Below, one piece after another: positions 31,501 through 42,234 of a stretch of 64,000 bases of DNA. The position numbers and the translations under genes were made by a program. The DNA is taken from contig CAJZBQ010000051.1 of the NCBI GenBank assembly GCA_914767885.1, forward strand, positions 690,001 to 754,000. The letters are read 5' to 3'. Position 1 is the first letter of the stretch, and every line of letters begins with the position of its first letter. The DNA is from Blepharisma stoltei (Eukaryota > Ciliophora > Heterotrichea > Heterotrichida > Blepharismidae). Below the pieces are notes generated by a model. That model did no database searches. It saw nothing but the letters and a program-made list of their open reading frames with translations, and was not told the origin of the DNA.

Positions 31501-31557
31501 AAGCCTGCATCGACTGATATACTACTGAAATCTATTTTTCGATATTTAGATGAATAG
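28509..31557 (+). CDS. Membrane hybrid histidine kinase with receiver domain, 704 aa
   Basis: Removing a retroposon (29079-29638), a MITE (30154-30511) and a 16-nt intron (30764-30779) gives 705 codons. The N-terminus (MKSLSDEWWIQEIDSAY) is followed by several hydrophobic spans (residues about 30-190). A PAS-like region (FPDGLIVISNSSQIELVN) follows, then the H-box FHSLSHELRTPINAI (His about 329), N-box LLNLSMNALKFTKRG, G1 IIRDTGIGF and G2 GLGLGLYISNM. The receiver domain has VLLVDDNDLNR, acceptor Asp about 631 in VIMDCNMPIMDGW, and the late Lys in YIAKPAS. All phosphorelay residues are present. I infer a sensor that autophosphorylates and passes phosphate to its own receiver; signal unknown. 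Confidence 0.92.
29079..29638 (-). mobile_element. Retroposon-like insert in the histidine kinase gene
   Basis: Repeats CTAGAAGAAACC (29067-29078 and 29627-29638; 15 of 16 bases match if TAAA/TAAG is included) flank a GC-rich block. On the minus strand it begins ATTAAAATGGCTGGTGAGC and ends in the tail AAGTAATTTAATTAAGTAA. A tRNA box-B-like AAGTTCAAGCCC lies near its 3' part. Collapsing the repeat gives SKLEETKQKFF in frame. Confidence 0.88.
30154..30511 (-). mobile_element. MITE family 1 insert in the histidine kinase gene
   Basis: Ends ACTCCCCCCCTCTGTGAGTG and GTTCGCTCACGGAGGGGGGA, flanked by TAA. Removing TA 30154-55 to TA 30512-13 joins YVSS to KQLLSSINDML, the dimerisation helix after the H-box. 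Confidence 0.9.
30764..30779 (+). other. 16-nt intron in the histidine kinase N-box
   Basis: GTAATTACTAACTTAG sits after CTA AA and before G TTT ACG; splicing yields NALKFTKRG, the conserved N-box. Retention gives an in-frame TAA. Confidence 0.95.
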
Positions 31558-32194
31558 AAGAAAGATATTATTTATATAATTAATTGTAAATTTTTGTTGC
31601 TGAATGAATAATTAGCTGGCTAGTATTAAATTAAGTTGATATCATAATCCTTAGGGTTTTTTCAAGTTTCCTTCAAACTTTTTGGCAAGTTAATTATTAT
31701 TTTAAATAAAGCCATTTAAGTCTAATTTATTGAAATATTAATAACAAAGTTAAATCTCATGCCAAAAATAAGTTGCATTGGGCAAGATTGATATAAGAGA
31801 CGTATATTAATTCATCTTGAAAATAAAAAATGGCAAGGAAACTCTTTGATTAAAAAAAAAAAATTCAATGCTTAGTATATATGAATATTGGAAACTTTGA
31901 TGATGATAAAAAATGATAAGAAAATTTTGATTAAAAATATGAATAATAAAGTTAGCATTTAATAAAGTTGAAAAATATAAATACTGCCTTGCCCTTTTTA
32001 TGGGCAGAGTTCCAACACGTGAGCCGCCCTCCCATTAAGAGCAAGTCATCATATATTTTTATAATATTAATTTATGAGATATTTTAATTCATATAAAGGC
32101 AAAAGTTTATGGCAAATATACAAAATTAATCATATTTAAGCGACTAAAGCAAATATTAATTTACAATTCTTCAATAAATTTGCGTGATTATTGA
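31558..32194. other. Intergenic region
   Basis: AT-rich; a short GC-richer patch at about 31980-32040 (CTTGCCCTTTTTATGGGCAG) may be a retroposon scrap. Nothing else seen. Confidence 0.45.
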
Positions 32195-32445
32195 AGATTA
32201 AGATTAATATTAATACAGCCATAAGCGGGATTCTCACTAGCCAGACTACCTCATCTCCACAAAATTTGCCCACACTAGGTGCGGATACACCTGAGCGCGA
32301 CTGGTGAAAGGCCCAATCAAAATTCCACCCTCTTGAATTTTCTGGCAATATCACGATCAGCTCCCTAGGTTAGAGCCACCTCTGTAGGGCGCCCCAATAA
32401 TCCTGATAAACGAAGACTATGTGAGAGGCAAAAACTGTCTACTCC
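32195..32445 (-). mobile_element. Retroposon fragment upstream of a pseudogene
   Basis: A GC-richer block with an A/T tail (GAAGATTAAGATTAATATTAAT on the plus strand at 32196) abuts the truncated 5' end of the DOMON-reductase pseudogene. No target duplication was found, so it may have inserted into coding sequence that has since been lost. Confidence 0.5.
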
Positions 32446-33860
32446 AAACCAAGATGGAAATCTTAATATTACAGGATGCGTTAATAATGTAATATTAGAA
32501 AAATCAAGCTTTACTAATGGAGCAATGACAGCAACCATATCAAGACTCCTCAGCACAGGAGACTCTACTTGTGATAAAGTGTTGATTCCTAATATGATCA
32601 CAGGATTTTCTTATGCTTATCTCAATCAATCAAATCTGCAGAATTTTACTATGCACAGCAAAAAAGAGTCAGGAATTTTGGGCCCCACACAGGGCTCCTC
32701 AAGTTTTAGTATAGGTGGATCAGAGCTAGTCACAGTTGATTTAGACCCAAAATTTTCTTTGACATGGATTATGACAGCTACTGAAATTACTTTTACTTTT
32801 TTATGCAATTTTGATGGGTGATGCGGCATAGGATTTGGAGAATCAATGCTTAATACAGACATGATTATTGTTATGAGGGTTAATGGAAAATTCCAAGCTT
32901 GGGATACGTGAAGCACATCATTCGCTGCCCCTGAAAAAGATGAAAGCGTCAGTGGGTGCAAAAATGATATTGAATTAGTCAGTTCAATATGAAATAATGG
33001 GACCATGCAAGTTGTAATGACGAGAAAATTGAGCACTGAGGACAACAAATGTGACCTAGAGTTAGCACCGAATATGATTACTGGGTTTTGCTTTGGATAT
33101 TTAGTGCAAACCGATTTAAGTAGCTTTGGAGAACATAATGTTGTAGGAAGCGGAACACTAAAACTAGGGACTTCGCAATCAGATTCCTATTTTCACGGTG
33201 AGGCTTCTTCACTATTCGGAGATCCTTATGAAAATCATGGAATAGAAATGACTGTAATATGGCTTTGCACTGCACAAATTGGAATCATGACCATGCGCTA
33301 CTTGAAGTGATGAAGGCTTTCGGTTTTTTTTCCATTTCACTGCGTGTATGGCTTGTGTGTGTTTTACAGTAGGGTCTGTATATCAGACCTATAAAATAGA
33401 TTTGTTACCTTATAATACAATGACTGAGAAAGTCCGATATCACTCTCGAATCGGCTTTGCTTTATGCTTCTTTAATTTTGCTCAAGTTGTGATAGGCTTA
33501 ATAGCAAAAATCTGAATGCGATATAAATAAGACTTATCAGTTTTAAGGCTTTCTAGAAGAATTCATGCTATTTTAGGCTATATTTCTTGTATCCAAGCAT
33601 TAATAAATTTGAAATACGGCTGGGAGCTTAAAAATGACAATGATAAGCTATGTAAAGTTTAGGATATGCCTCTCTGTGCTTATTAATCTTCGTATTGGAA
33701 TTAAGGCATAGATTTGGTCATGTGATAAGCCCCTTTTATGCAATTTTAAAAAAACAAAGGTAAACAGAGCCTCTCAATTGAACCCAAACAATAAAGAAAT
33801 GAGTGTAAACTTCGTAGATAAAAATGGAATGAACCACATAGAAATCATCGAAAAAATACT

Positions 33861-34191
33861 TACTCCCCCTCCTTAGTGAATATAACCATTGGAAAAATCC
33901 CTTTTTTTTTGCCTAAAAATATACCCTTTGTGAGCGAACATAAATTTTTAAGAAAAAAATATTCGATATATAAGTGATAATTAGCATAATGAAATCTCCT
34001 GCTAATTCTGTTTAATTTTAACAGATTACATTTTAAAACATAAATTTTACAAATTAAATGAATATTTGATTTCCAGTTTTTACGAATTGGGATTTTTTTT
34101 AAATTACGAAAAAAAAATTAACTATAAAATTTAATATATAAATTTTTAAAAAAAACTAGACAATTTTTTGTTCGTTCACGAAGGAAGGAGC
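33861..34191 (-). mobile_element. MITE family 1 in the pseudogene
   Basis: Ends CTCCCCCTCCTTAGTGA and GTTCGTTCACGAAGGAAGGAG. TTA on the left, CTA on the right. Removal joins EKIL to KENLKWVFFDEF in frame with the functional paralog. Confidence 0.85.
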
Positions 34192-34386
34192 TAAAGAAAA
34201 CCTAAAATGGGTATTTTTTGATGAATTTGTGGTGGACGTTTCTGGATTTATGCAAAATCATCCTGGCGGAGATTACATGCTGCGAGAAGTAATAGGAGAA
34301 GATGTGGGGAAATATATAAATGGATGCTCAAGCATTGGAGATGGAGTTCTACCATATGGGCATACTCAAATAGCAAGAAATTTGCT

Positions 34387-34744
34387 TACTCCCCCCCCTC
34401 CGTTAGTGAATAAAAAAATTTTGTTCACTCACGGAGGGGGGTAATTTTTTTTTTTTTTAAAACAATTTATAAAAAATATTTTTTGTCGAAATTTTAAAAA
34501 AATCTAATTCGCAAAAATTGGAAAGCAAATATTATAAAATTTATGTTTTAAAAAGCAATTATTTTAAATTAAACAGAATTAGCTCTAGATTTCATTATAC
34601 TAATTATCATTTAATATCAAATTTTTTTTCCATAAAAAATTTTTGTATTAAAAAAAATTTTTGTTCACTCACGGAGGGTGGGTTTTTTGGGCAAAAAATA
34701 GGGATTTTTCTAATGGTTTTGTTCACTCACGGAGGGGGGGGAGT
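34387..34744 (+). mobile_element. MITE family 1 in the pseudogene, second copy
   Basis: TTA on both sides. Ends CTCCCCCCCCTCCGTTAGTG and GTTCACTCACGGAGG plus a G-run. Removal joins IARNLL to NILVVGKI, aligned with NLAYSLVVGNI of the paralog. Confidence 0.88.
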
Positions 34745-35749
34745 TAATATTTTGGTAGTTGGAAAGATTGGCCAAACAAATGACTATATTTTGAATAAAG
34801 ATGGGATAACTGATGATACTTGAAATATGAACTGAAAAATAGCAAAGAGATATAATCTTTCCTCGACGACCCAATCCATAGAATTCAAATCACATAAATG
34901 GGCTGTTAGAGAATCTCCAAGAGGATTTGAATGGATTGGAAAGCATTTCAGAGATAGAGCAGTTATTGGATCCAGAGTAGTTAAAAGATACTATAGCTTG
35001 CTAGCTGCGAATTTATATGATTGGCATAAGCAAGTTCAAACTTAAGGATACTCAAGCGAGTATTCAAAAAATCAATATGTAGTCCCAGATAGCAGAGAAA
35101 ACCTAGGCTATGTATAAAGCATTATGAGAATGGGAAAATATCTAATTATTTATGTACCCTTGACATTGGGTACAAAGTTAATATTAAAGGGCCTTTTGGT
35201 CCTGGTCTTGGACTTCAAGAAATTCCGCCAAATCTTTGTCTAGCCTTTGCTGCGGGAACTGGGATACTGCCATTTTTAGACTTAGTATACACAATATGGA
35301 ACGGCCTTACACCTGAAGGATTCTGCTTATACCTTTATATAAGTTTCAGAACAAAAAACGAGAGTTTTGCCTTAGACTTGCTTGAAGCCACACAAAGGAA
35401 ATATAAAGCGAAGCTCATTTTGGATATAAATATTTCTGAAGAAAAAATTGGGCAAAAATTGACGTTAGAATCCCTTGAAGCAAAAATTAATATAGCAGAA
35501 ATATCAAGAGCTTGGGTTTGTGGGCCATCCGGATTCAATAGATGGATTATTAATATTATAGAAAATCTTGAGATAAAAAGAAATCTTTTGATGGTTCTTT
35601 AAATTTTAATCGTTTGAGTTTTAATTTTCACACCATTTTAATTATAGGAATTGAGATGGAATTTTAGCTGCGAACAAATAAGTGAAATATAGCATTTTTC
35701 TACAAATTTAGTCTAATATAATTGCAATGGCTAATGAATTTAGATCTGA

Positions 35750-36790
35750 ATGGCATATAAAACGGCAATGTTAATTTTTATCCTTTTAGGCTTAACATTT
35801 GGGAGCGATATTTGTGATGTTTCTGTCGATGGTGGCATTTGTCTCTATGAAGGTGAGTCTGTAATAAAACCACCAGCAAAGCTAAGCTCTCTAACTGGAT
35901 ATTGGACCTTTGACGACAATAAAGGCTTAGACTATTCAGGGTACAATAATCATGCAAAATCTTCAGTACCTGCAGGACATTCATCAGGTGGCCGAGGATC
36001 TAGCGCAAAATTCTCTGGCTCTGAATATTTTGAGGTTCCAAGTGACGACTCTATAAGCGCAAAAATATTTTCAATTACATTTTGGGTCTATTTTGAAAAA
36101 GATGATACATCAAAATCTAAAGAAACCTGGTGTCCAATATTACAAAAAGGAGATGATGACATTGAAAATTTAATATACGAAAGAACACCAGGGATTTTCT
36201 GGAATCGAGAAACAAGAGCATTAAAAGTTTATGTCACGACTACTGAATCATCCGATTTTCCTGAAGGAGAATACGTAGAATCTAACGCCAGACTTTTGCA
36301 TCATAGGTGGAATCACATTGCAGTTGTAAGGACACAGTCAAAAATTAAGCTCTATGTTAATGGAATCCAAGACAATTCAAACTCTACGTCAGGATGGACT
36401 AATCCAAATGAGTCACCATTATATATTGGTGGGACACCAGCAACAATAGAAAAATGTTTGCTACATTTATTGGTAGACGAAACTAGATATTATGAAAAAG
36501 AATTATCTGATATGGAAATAGAAGCAGAAGCAGCTGGAGCTCTAGGACAGGTTGAGCCAAGATTTATTAGATTGGGCTGTGTGGACTGCACAGTTTCTAC
36601 AGCAGAAAGTTCTTGCACAAGTGATTACCACCTTTGCACGTCTATTGAACTTCATTCTGGAGCTTATAGTGTTGCAAGAATTAATGGCTGGACAGAATTG
36701 AATAAAAATGTTTGGTCATATAGCGCACTTGAAACTGACTCAGAAAGCAATGACCAAGGCTTAGGTTTATGCTGTTTGAATCTTGGCTAA
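35750..36790 (+). CDS. Secreted LamG / concanavalin A-like protein, 346 aa
   Basis: The start MAYKTAMLIFILLGLTFGSD is a signal peptide. A LamG-type jelly-roll follows: LTGYWTFDDNKGLDYSGYNN, GSSAKFSGSEYFEVPSDDS, FSITFWVYFEKDD, HHRWNHIAVVRTQSKIKLYV, LYIGGTPATIEKCLLHLLVD. The C-terminal 70 residues are Cys-rich (RLGCVDCTVSTAESSCTSDY, LGLCCLNLG). This architecture is common in ciliate surface or secretory-granule proteins. I infer a secreted or surface sugar- or protein-binding role. No insert or intron. TAA at 36788. Confidence 0.8.
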   Translation: MAYKTAMLIFILLGLTFGSDICDVSVDGGICLYEGESVIKPPAKLSSLTGYWTFDDNKGLDYSGYNNHAKSSVPAGHSSGGRGSSAKFSGSEYFEVPSDDSISAKIFSITFWVYFEKDDTSKSKETWCPILQKGDDDIENLIYERTPGIFWNRETRALKVYVTTTESSDFPEGEYVESNARLLHHRWNHIAVVRTQSKIKLYVNGIQDNSNSTSGWTNPNESPLYIGGTPATIEKCLLHLLVDETRYYEKELSDMEIEAEAAGALGQVEPRFIRLGCVDCTVSTAESSCTSDYHLCTSIELHSGAYSVARINGWTELNKNVWSYSALETDSESNDQGLGLCCLNLG

Positions 36791-36830
36791 TAATTTTACA
36801 TAGAATTCTGATTTAAATAACTATAATAAT

Positions 36831-39719
36831 ATGAACTCTCATAGTGAGCTTAAATTTAACCCACAAGGAGTTATGGGGAGAATGGAATGATTTAGAGATT
36901 TAAGAAGAATCTTTAATAAATTTGGAATACAAGAAAACAAAAACTCCGAAAATGACATAGATTCAATTCAAAAAATTCAATTATTAGAAGAGCTTAATAA
37001 TCGAGCTCACAAGTTCGAGCTACAATCTCCTTCTGATATTGATGCTAACTCGCCCCTTTAAGACGAGCAAAAATTATATATGATAGCATAGTTCATCCTA
37101 TTAAATTTTAGACAGTACAAATTAAATTAATTTTTTTCCCATGTATTTGCTAATTGGAATTTTGAAAAAAAAATTTAATATACAAAGTTTTATCCAACTA
37201 AAGAGCAGTGAAGAAATTTTTACTCATTCTAAAAGGGGTAATAACTCAACAACATATTTTAGCTTTGAAGAAGTCTTAAACTGTCTAAAATCGTCTGATT
37301 CTAAAATTTTGACATGAGACAAAGTCATTGATTTGCTGATATCATTATCAGTCACACTAAAAAGCAAAAAAACCCAGAGAAAACCTGATAAAAGTTACTA
37401 TAGAAATCCTTCAATAGATATAGAAAATCCTCAGCAAATAGAAGTAACACCTTATACGATAGATGAACTTTCAAGTATTCTAGATCAAGCAAATGCTCCG
37501 CCCAAGCCGTATCATGGATGCTTATCGTTAAAAGATTTAAGGACCCCTATTAAAAGCTTTAGGGAAACTCCAGATGATAGAATTAATAATACACTTTCTC
37601 GATGCTCTAGTTCAATAAAACTCTTGTGCAGTGAAATCGAAAACTATGAGAAAATAAACTCACTCACCCCTTTTAAATTGGAACAAAATGCAGGAAAAAT
37701 TTCCTTATTTTGGGTATTTAACCCCCTTCAAATTGGAAACATTTTTTTAAATAGGAAATCTTATAAGTGAAAATCTAATTTTATAAAATTATTTTTGACC
37801 TAATTAATTGGTAAAAGTAGAATATTATTTAAACAGTTTTTACACTGAATTAATTAAATTTTCAATTATAAATTCATAAAATAAATTAAAATTCAAAAAG
37901 ATTGCATTCAATTTATATTTTTTTATTTTTAAAACAATAATTAACCCGAAACAGGATTTTTTGTTCCAATTTCAAAGGGAGGGGAGCCAGGGAATTCTTA
38001 TGATTTAAGTTTTCCTGGAAATAAAAGCTCTATTGTCCCAGAAGCAAAATTAAGAAAATATGGGAATTCACTATTATATCTAAGTTTGGCTGGGAATTTA
38101 TTGACTCATACAAAATGGGAGTTTCCTGAATCGCTGATAATTTTGAATTTAGCTTCAAATGAAATCCAAGAATTTAGTATGTCCAAAAGCTTGCCAAGCC
38201 TAAAATTATTGAACTTAAGCAATAATAGAATTAGAACTATTGGAACTTTGCCAAGGATTAAAGAAATAATTGAGCTTTATGCAGGCTATAATTGCTTAAC
38301 TTCAGTAAGTACCTTATGCAAGCTAGAAAAACTTAAAATTTTAGATATCCAGCATAACTCGATATCAAACTTTGAAGATATTGCGATATTATCAATAAAT
38401 CCAAAGCTCACAACTATGAATATAAAAGGAAATCCTATAGAATCTCGACTTAATTTTCAAGAGTCAATAAAAATAACTCTACCGAAAGTTTACAACTTAA
38501 ACCCTACAAGTATTTTTGAATTTTCTGAATTTAAAGATTTTGGATATATGCCTTTTATTCCACTCAAAAAACCTCCAGAGCACTCTAAGCCATATCGTCC
38601 AATAGGCCCAGATTCTTCTATAAAAGAGAATTTTTCCATTGAAACTCCTCGGCCATTAACGCCTGTAAAACCTCAAAGTGTTTCTTATTCCCTCAACAGT
38701 TCAAAAATCCAAGAAAGTTTTATAAGTCTATCAGAGAGAACCAAGATTGCAGCTGCCCCTCAAGCTTCTTTTCGTAGCACAAAGCATGATGAAGAAGAGT
38801 TTGAAACCCCTATAAATTTCTCACTCCCCCTCCGTGAGCAAAAAAAAAATTGGACACTCACAGGGCTTATTTTTTTTTTTAAAAAACTTATAAATTATTT
38901 TGTAGTAAATTTTTTTTCGAAATTTGAAAAAATCCCAATTCGCAATATTTAGAGCAAATATAATTTAATTTGCAAAATTATGTTTTAAAATGCAATTTGT
39001 TTAAAATTAAACAGGATTAGCTCGAGACTTCATTATACTAATTATCAGTTATATATCAAAATTTTTTTTTATAAGAAATTATTTGTTCGCTTACTGATGG
39101 TGGGTTTTTAGGCAAAAATAAGGGATTTTTCAAATGTTTTTGTTCGCTCATGGAGGGGGAGTCAGAAATTCCTTTTCAAATTCCAACACCTAGGAGTGAA
39201 GAATTTCCATCAAGGCAAAGATCTCAATCAGTGACTAAAATTTCTATGGCTAATTCAATGAGCCAGATGCCGGCCAATAAATATTTAGTATCACAAGGAC
39301 ACAATACGGAAATTAATTCAGCCCAACATAATAAAAGTGATGTTGAGAGTTCTTACAATTCAATGCCTCAGGCAAAGACACTTTCTAAACTATTTGAGAG
39401 TTCCAGAAATAAAAACAAAGAAGATGCATATGAAGAAATGATGAGCTTTATGTCACAAGCTGAAAATAGAATTAAAAAGGAGCCAGAAATAAAAGAAAAT
39501 TTCATTGAAAGTGCTATTAATGCAGCATCAGCCCCTATTTTAAAATTCAAAAATGAATATGGGATTAGACCTGTAAAGGTAAACTATGGAAATCCAGAAG
39601 CTGCATTAATGATTGGACCACCTGCTATAAAACCTCAAGTAAAGCAAAAACAGTCTGAAAGTGCTTATGACAGGACCCAGTATGAAGGGATAAGAGCCAA
39701 AGGAAATTCTATGATGTAA
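36831..39719 (+). CDS. Leucine-rich repeat protein, 674 aa, three inserts
   Basis: Removing inserts at 37046-37241, 37660-37986 and 38821-39161 gives 675 codons. The start MNSHSELKFNPQGVMGR is followed by a TGA-Trp. The N-terminal third is charged (NNRAHKFELQSPSDIDANS). The middle holds LRRs (LLYLSLAGNLLTH, LIILNLASNEIQEF, LKLLNLSNNRIRTI, LKILDIQHNSISNF, LTTMNIKGNPI) of the SDS22 type found in many ciliary proteins. The C-terminal third is low complexity, Ser/Pro/Gln-rich. No enzymatic domain. Role unknown; a cytoskeletal or ciliary scaffold is a guess from the LRR type. Confidence 0.78.
37046..37241. mobile_element. Short TIR insert in the LRR gene, 6-bp direct repeat
   Basis: TAACTC occurs at both ends (37046-51 and 37242-47). 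Imperfect inverted ends CCCCTTTAAGACGAGCAAAAATT and, from the right, CCCCTTTTAGAATGAGTAAAAATT, partway between MITE families 1 and 2. Removal gives DANSTTYFSFEEV. Confidence 0.82.
37660..37986. mobile_element. MITE family 2 insert in the LRR gene, 327 bp
   Basis: Ends CTCACCCCTTTTAAATTGG and, inverted, CTCCCCTCCCTTTGAAATTGG. The flanking triplets are TCA and CCA, with no TA. Removal joins KINS to GNSYDLSFPG, keeping the frame. Confidence 0.8.
38821..39161 (+). mobile_element. MITE family 1 insert in the LRR gene with TCA junctions
   Basis: TCA at 38821-23 and 39162-64, with ends CTCCCCCTCCGTGAGC and GTTCGCTCATGGAGGGGGAG. Removal gives PINFSEIPFQIP in frame. There is no TA at either border. 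Confidence 0.85.
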
Positions 39720-39738
39720 CCTATTTACTTAATTTATA

Positions 39739-40614
39739 TTATATATCAAAATTACTCCGAAAGATTTTATTTTCTTCTTTATCAATTTTTTCAAAAATGA
39801 TTTCTGATCTATCTTCATATATAGCTGTGATTCTTGTTGTTTTGTTGTTAACTTGGATTACTTCTAATGCTGATCTAATTGAATTTAACGCCTTAGAAAT
39901 TCCAGTATCAATAAAAATTGCTTTTTGATTGCATTTTTCTGTGATTTGTTGAAAGATAGTATGTCCCATTACCATAAATTCAGCTTCCAAAATTTTCAAT
40001 GTTTTCACCACGTCATCACAAATCACTCTTTCTTTTTCTAATGCATACCCTCGATACCATAAAGGTCCACTGCTTCCGTATAAAATCTTTTTATCGTAAT
40101 TACTTGTTCTATAAAGAAAATTGATATTTTCTATTGTTTTGTACTCTTCAGCAATTTCAAGGCTTATTCCTCCATGCATAAATACAATGTCACCTATCCT
40201 CTCTATAATCTTCTTATCACTCAGATATTTCCCATATTTTCCTTCCTTTTTAAATGCTTGCCCTCTTGCAGAGCTTCCCCTGAAAGACTGTAAATCGCCT
40301 CTACTCACATATCTTCAATCACCCCTTATGTTCATTTCTTCATGGTTTCCTAGCAAATGAATTATATTTTTGTGTGAATTTTCTATTAAAAAATCCAAAA
40401 TTTTTATTGTATCGTCTCCTCTATCTATTGTATCTCCAGTGATCAATAGCAAGTCTTCTGATTTCCAATTCGTGAAATTTAAAATGCTCATGAATGCATC
40501 AAAGTCTCCGTGTAGGTCTCCAATAACTATCATCCTGGTTGTGTTTTTATATGGCTGTATGCTTTTTCCTGCATAAATTCCAGCTAAAAACCCTAAAATA
40601 ATTAATTTTTTCAT
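39739..40614 (-). CDS. Secreted or membrane metallophosphoesterase (Shewanella-like phosphatase type), 291 aa
   Basis: The start MKKLIILGFLAGIYAGKS is a signal peptide or anchor. Calcineurin-type metal motifs follow: VIGDLHGDFDAF, LLITGDTIDRGDD, HLLGNHEEMN, FMHGGIS and VMGHTIF. The early SIQPYKN plus GDLHGD pattern and the lack of PPP family hallmarks such as SAPNY suit Shewanella-like (SLP/Shelph) phosphatases, which occur in protists, plants and bacteria. All metal ligands are present. One TGA-Trp (RGDWRYVSRG). It converges with the LRR gene (19 bp between stops). Confidence 0.8.
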
Positions 40615-40643
40615 TTTATTTCTATTCTAAATTTATTAGAGAT

Positions 40644-42143
40644 TTACAAAGGCGGGATCAAGTTTTGTGATGTGAGCTGAAGACCGTTCATATTATGCAG
40701 CCCCACAACATGTGAATCGATATAAGGCAACTCAGGCGGCTTAAATTCTGGATCAAGGACTTTGGCCTTGGCAGCTAAAGCATCCCATTTGGCTTCTGCC
40801 TGCGCTCTTTGTGGCAGGTTGTGCATGATACTAAGGGAGTTGTTTCTCGCCATATCTCTTGATCCGGTTTGTAGAGCTCTATCAAAAGCTACTGGGTCTA
40901 TTTCTTTGAGAATCACTTTCAGAGCATTGAGTGATTCTTGAAGAATTTTATGCCAATGGGTATCAGCTAATTCTACAATGATCGGCACGACCATTGGGAA
41001 AGTGACTTGTTTGAATGTTCTAAGAATTCCTAAGAAATAATCGTTCTCGAAAAAACACATTGCTCTGTCGGCAACCTGAAGCTGAGGCCCAGATATGCAT
41101 CTTACTAGTCTCTTAAACAGTTTCGGGATAAGTGGCTCCAGCTTTGCAAGCTCACAGACTTCTAAAACATCCTGCAACTCTGACAAAAATAGAGTTTCTT
41201 TAGGTGAGTTGCCAAATGGCCAATATCTCAATAACCCTTCTACGAGTGGGATTGCTAATGAATGGTCTTTACTTAAAAACAGCATTGAGCATCTCAGCAG
41301 CTGCTCATGGAAAATATGAGAAGTCTGGACCTTGTGTAGCGGGATCATCGCAATTTTGAAGAAAATTACATGCTCTTCTCTTAGAGGTACCGCAAATCCA
41401 CTAATGATTGATGCCAAAATATCCAGTAGCTCGCTAGCTCCATTGAATCGTTGTGTATCGTGAATCATTGTCAAGAAACAATCATTAATCGCTTTTCTGA
41501 TCATTTTTCTTCTAGGCACCAATTTTGCGTAAAGTCTATGCAAAATGTTTTTCAGGTAATCTCTTTCTCTCGGCTCCTCGCTATCGAAAAGTTGCAAGAA
41601 ATCTTGTATGAATGACGGAGTAACATAGATTTTAAGGCTTTTTACGTCAGTGGCTTCACAGATAATTAATTCAAAAAAGAACTCATAAACACCTTGCAAA
41701 TGTGGCCAAGCTGGGTCGATGACAATGTCTTCATCATCAACTCCTCCTCCTTCTCCTGGAGATAGCTTTTCGCCTCCTTTTTTGTCCATAGGGAGAGGCC
41801 TAAAAATGTTTTTCTTGATCATATCTATGACCAGGTCAAGATGAGGGATGACATACTGGGCAACATTTTTGGAATCGTTGAGGAATTCTTTGAGTTCTTG
41901 CAAAGCAGCGAGACGATCGGCTTTGGGCTTCACATCTTTGTTATCGTCTGAGTAGTCAAAGGTGACGCTACACATTTGAACTCTCTTTAAAAACATTTCT
42001 TTGGCATCCTTTGTGTTATGCTTAGGATCAGCTTGAGCTTTGCCACGCACTGGAGCTGCAGTCGGTCCTTTGCCGGTTTTTGCTCCTACTTTTCCTCGAC
42101 TGGCAGCTGTGTTTTGGCTTTTGTATGCGCTTGGTCCTGACAT
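40644..42143 (-). CDS. PP2A regulatory subunit B56 (B'), 499 aa
   Basis: Single uninterrupted frame. A basic, low-complexity N-terminus (MSGPSAYKSQNTAASRGK) leads into the B56 HEAT-like solenoid: VTFDYSDDNKDVKPKADRLA, WPHLQGVYEFFFELI, DSEEPRERDYLKNILHRLYA, FNGASELLDILASIISGFAVPL, LLRYWPFGNSPKETLFLSEL, FFENDYFLGILRTFK and HWHKILQESLNAL. The length is typical of the family. B56 directs PP2A to LxxIxE-type substrates in the nucleus and cytoplasm. Stop TAA at 40644; the phosphatase gene starts 29 bp downstream on the same strand. Confidence 0.96.
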   Translation of the reverse strand: MSGPSAYKSQNTAASRGKVGAKTGKGPTAAPVRGKAQADPKHNTKDAKEMFLKRVQMCSVTFDYSDDNKDVKPKADRLAALQELKEFLNDSKNVAQYVIPHLDLVIDMIKKNIFRPLPMDKKGGEKLSPGEGGGVDDEDIVIDPAWPHLQGVYEFFFELIICEATDVKSLKIYVTPSFIQDFLQLFDSEEPRERDYLKNILHRLYAKLVPRRKMIRKAINDCFLTMIHDTQRFNGASELLDILASIISGFAVPLREEHVIFFKIAMIPLHKVQTSHIFHEQLLRCSMLFLSKDHSLAIPLVEGLLRYWPFGNSPKETLFLSELQDVLEVCELAKLEPLIPKLFKRLVRCISGPQLQVADRAMCFFENDYFLGILRTFKQVTFPMVVPIIVELADTHWHKILQESLNALKVILKEIDPVAFDRALQTGSRDMARNNSLSIMHNLPQRAQAEAKWDALAAKAKVLDPEFKPPELPYIDSHVVGLHNMNGLQLTSQNLIPPL

Positions 42144-42234
42144 ACTGAATAGTTATATAATAAGAAATGTTATTTACTAATCATTGGCCAGTTCAGAAAT
42201 TTGAATAATCAATTGTTTCAAGGGAATTAAATAC

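Larger units (their letters stand above)
32440..35602 (+). pseudogene. Decayed paralog of the DOMON / b561 / reductase gene
   Basis: The similarity to the minus-strand gene at 17337-21854 runs nearly end to end: DOMON (CVNNVILEKSSFTNGAM), DOMON motif CNFDGWCGIGFGESM, b561 part (RYHSRIGFALCFFNFA), b5 part (FMQNHPGGDYMLREV), reductase (AAGTGILPFLDLVYTI, WVCGPSGFNRW). It starts in mid-DOMON and has only about one and a half DOMON units. It contains stops (TAA after MRYK at about 33527, TAA near 35044) and frame changes around 33310-33420, 33660-33780 and 35110. The DOMON intron is missing here (TFTFLCNFDGW). Two MITEs inside still sit so that removal keeps the local frame, which suggests recent decay. 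Confidence 0.85.

Noticed and set aside
33520-33530. TAA as a sense codon, making the DOMON paralog functional
   Set aside because: TAA is a normal stop in all intact genes of the window, and the paralog also has frameshifts.
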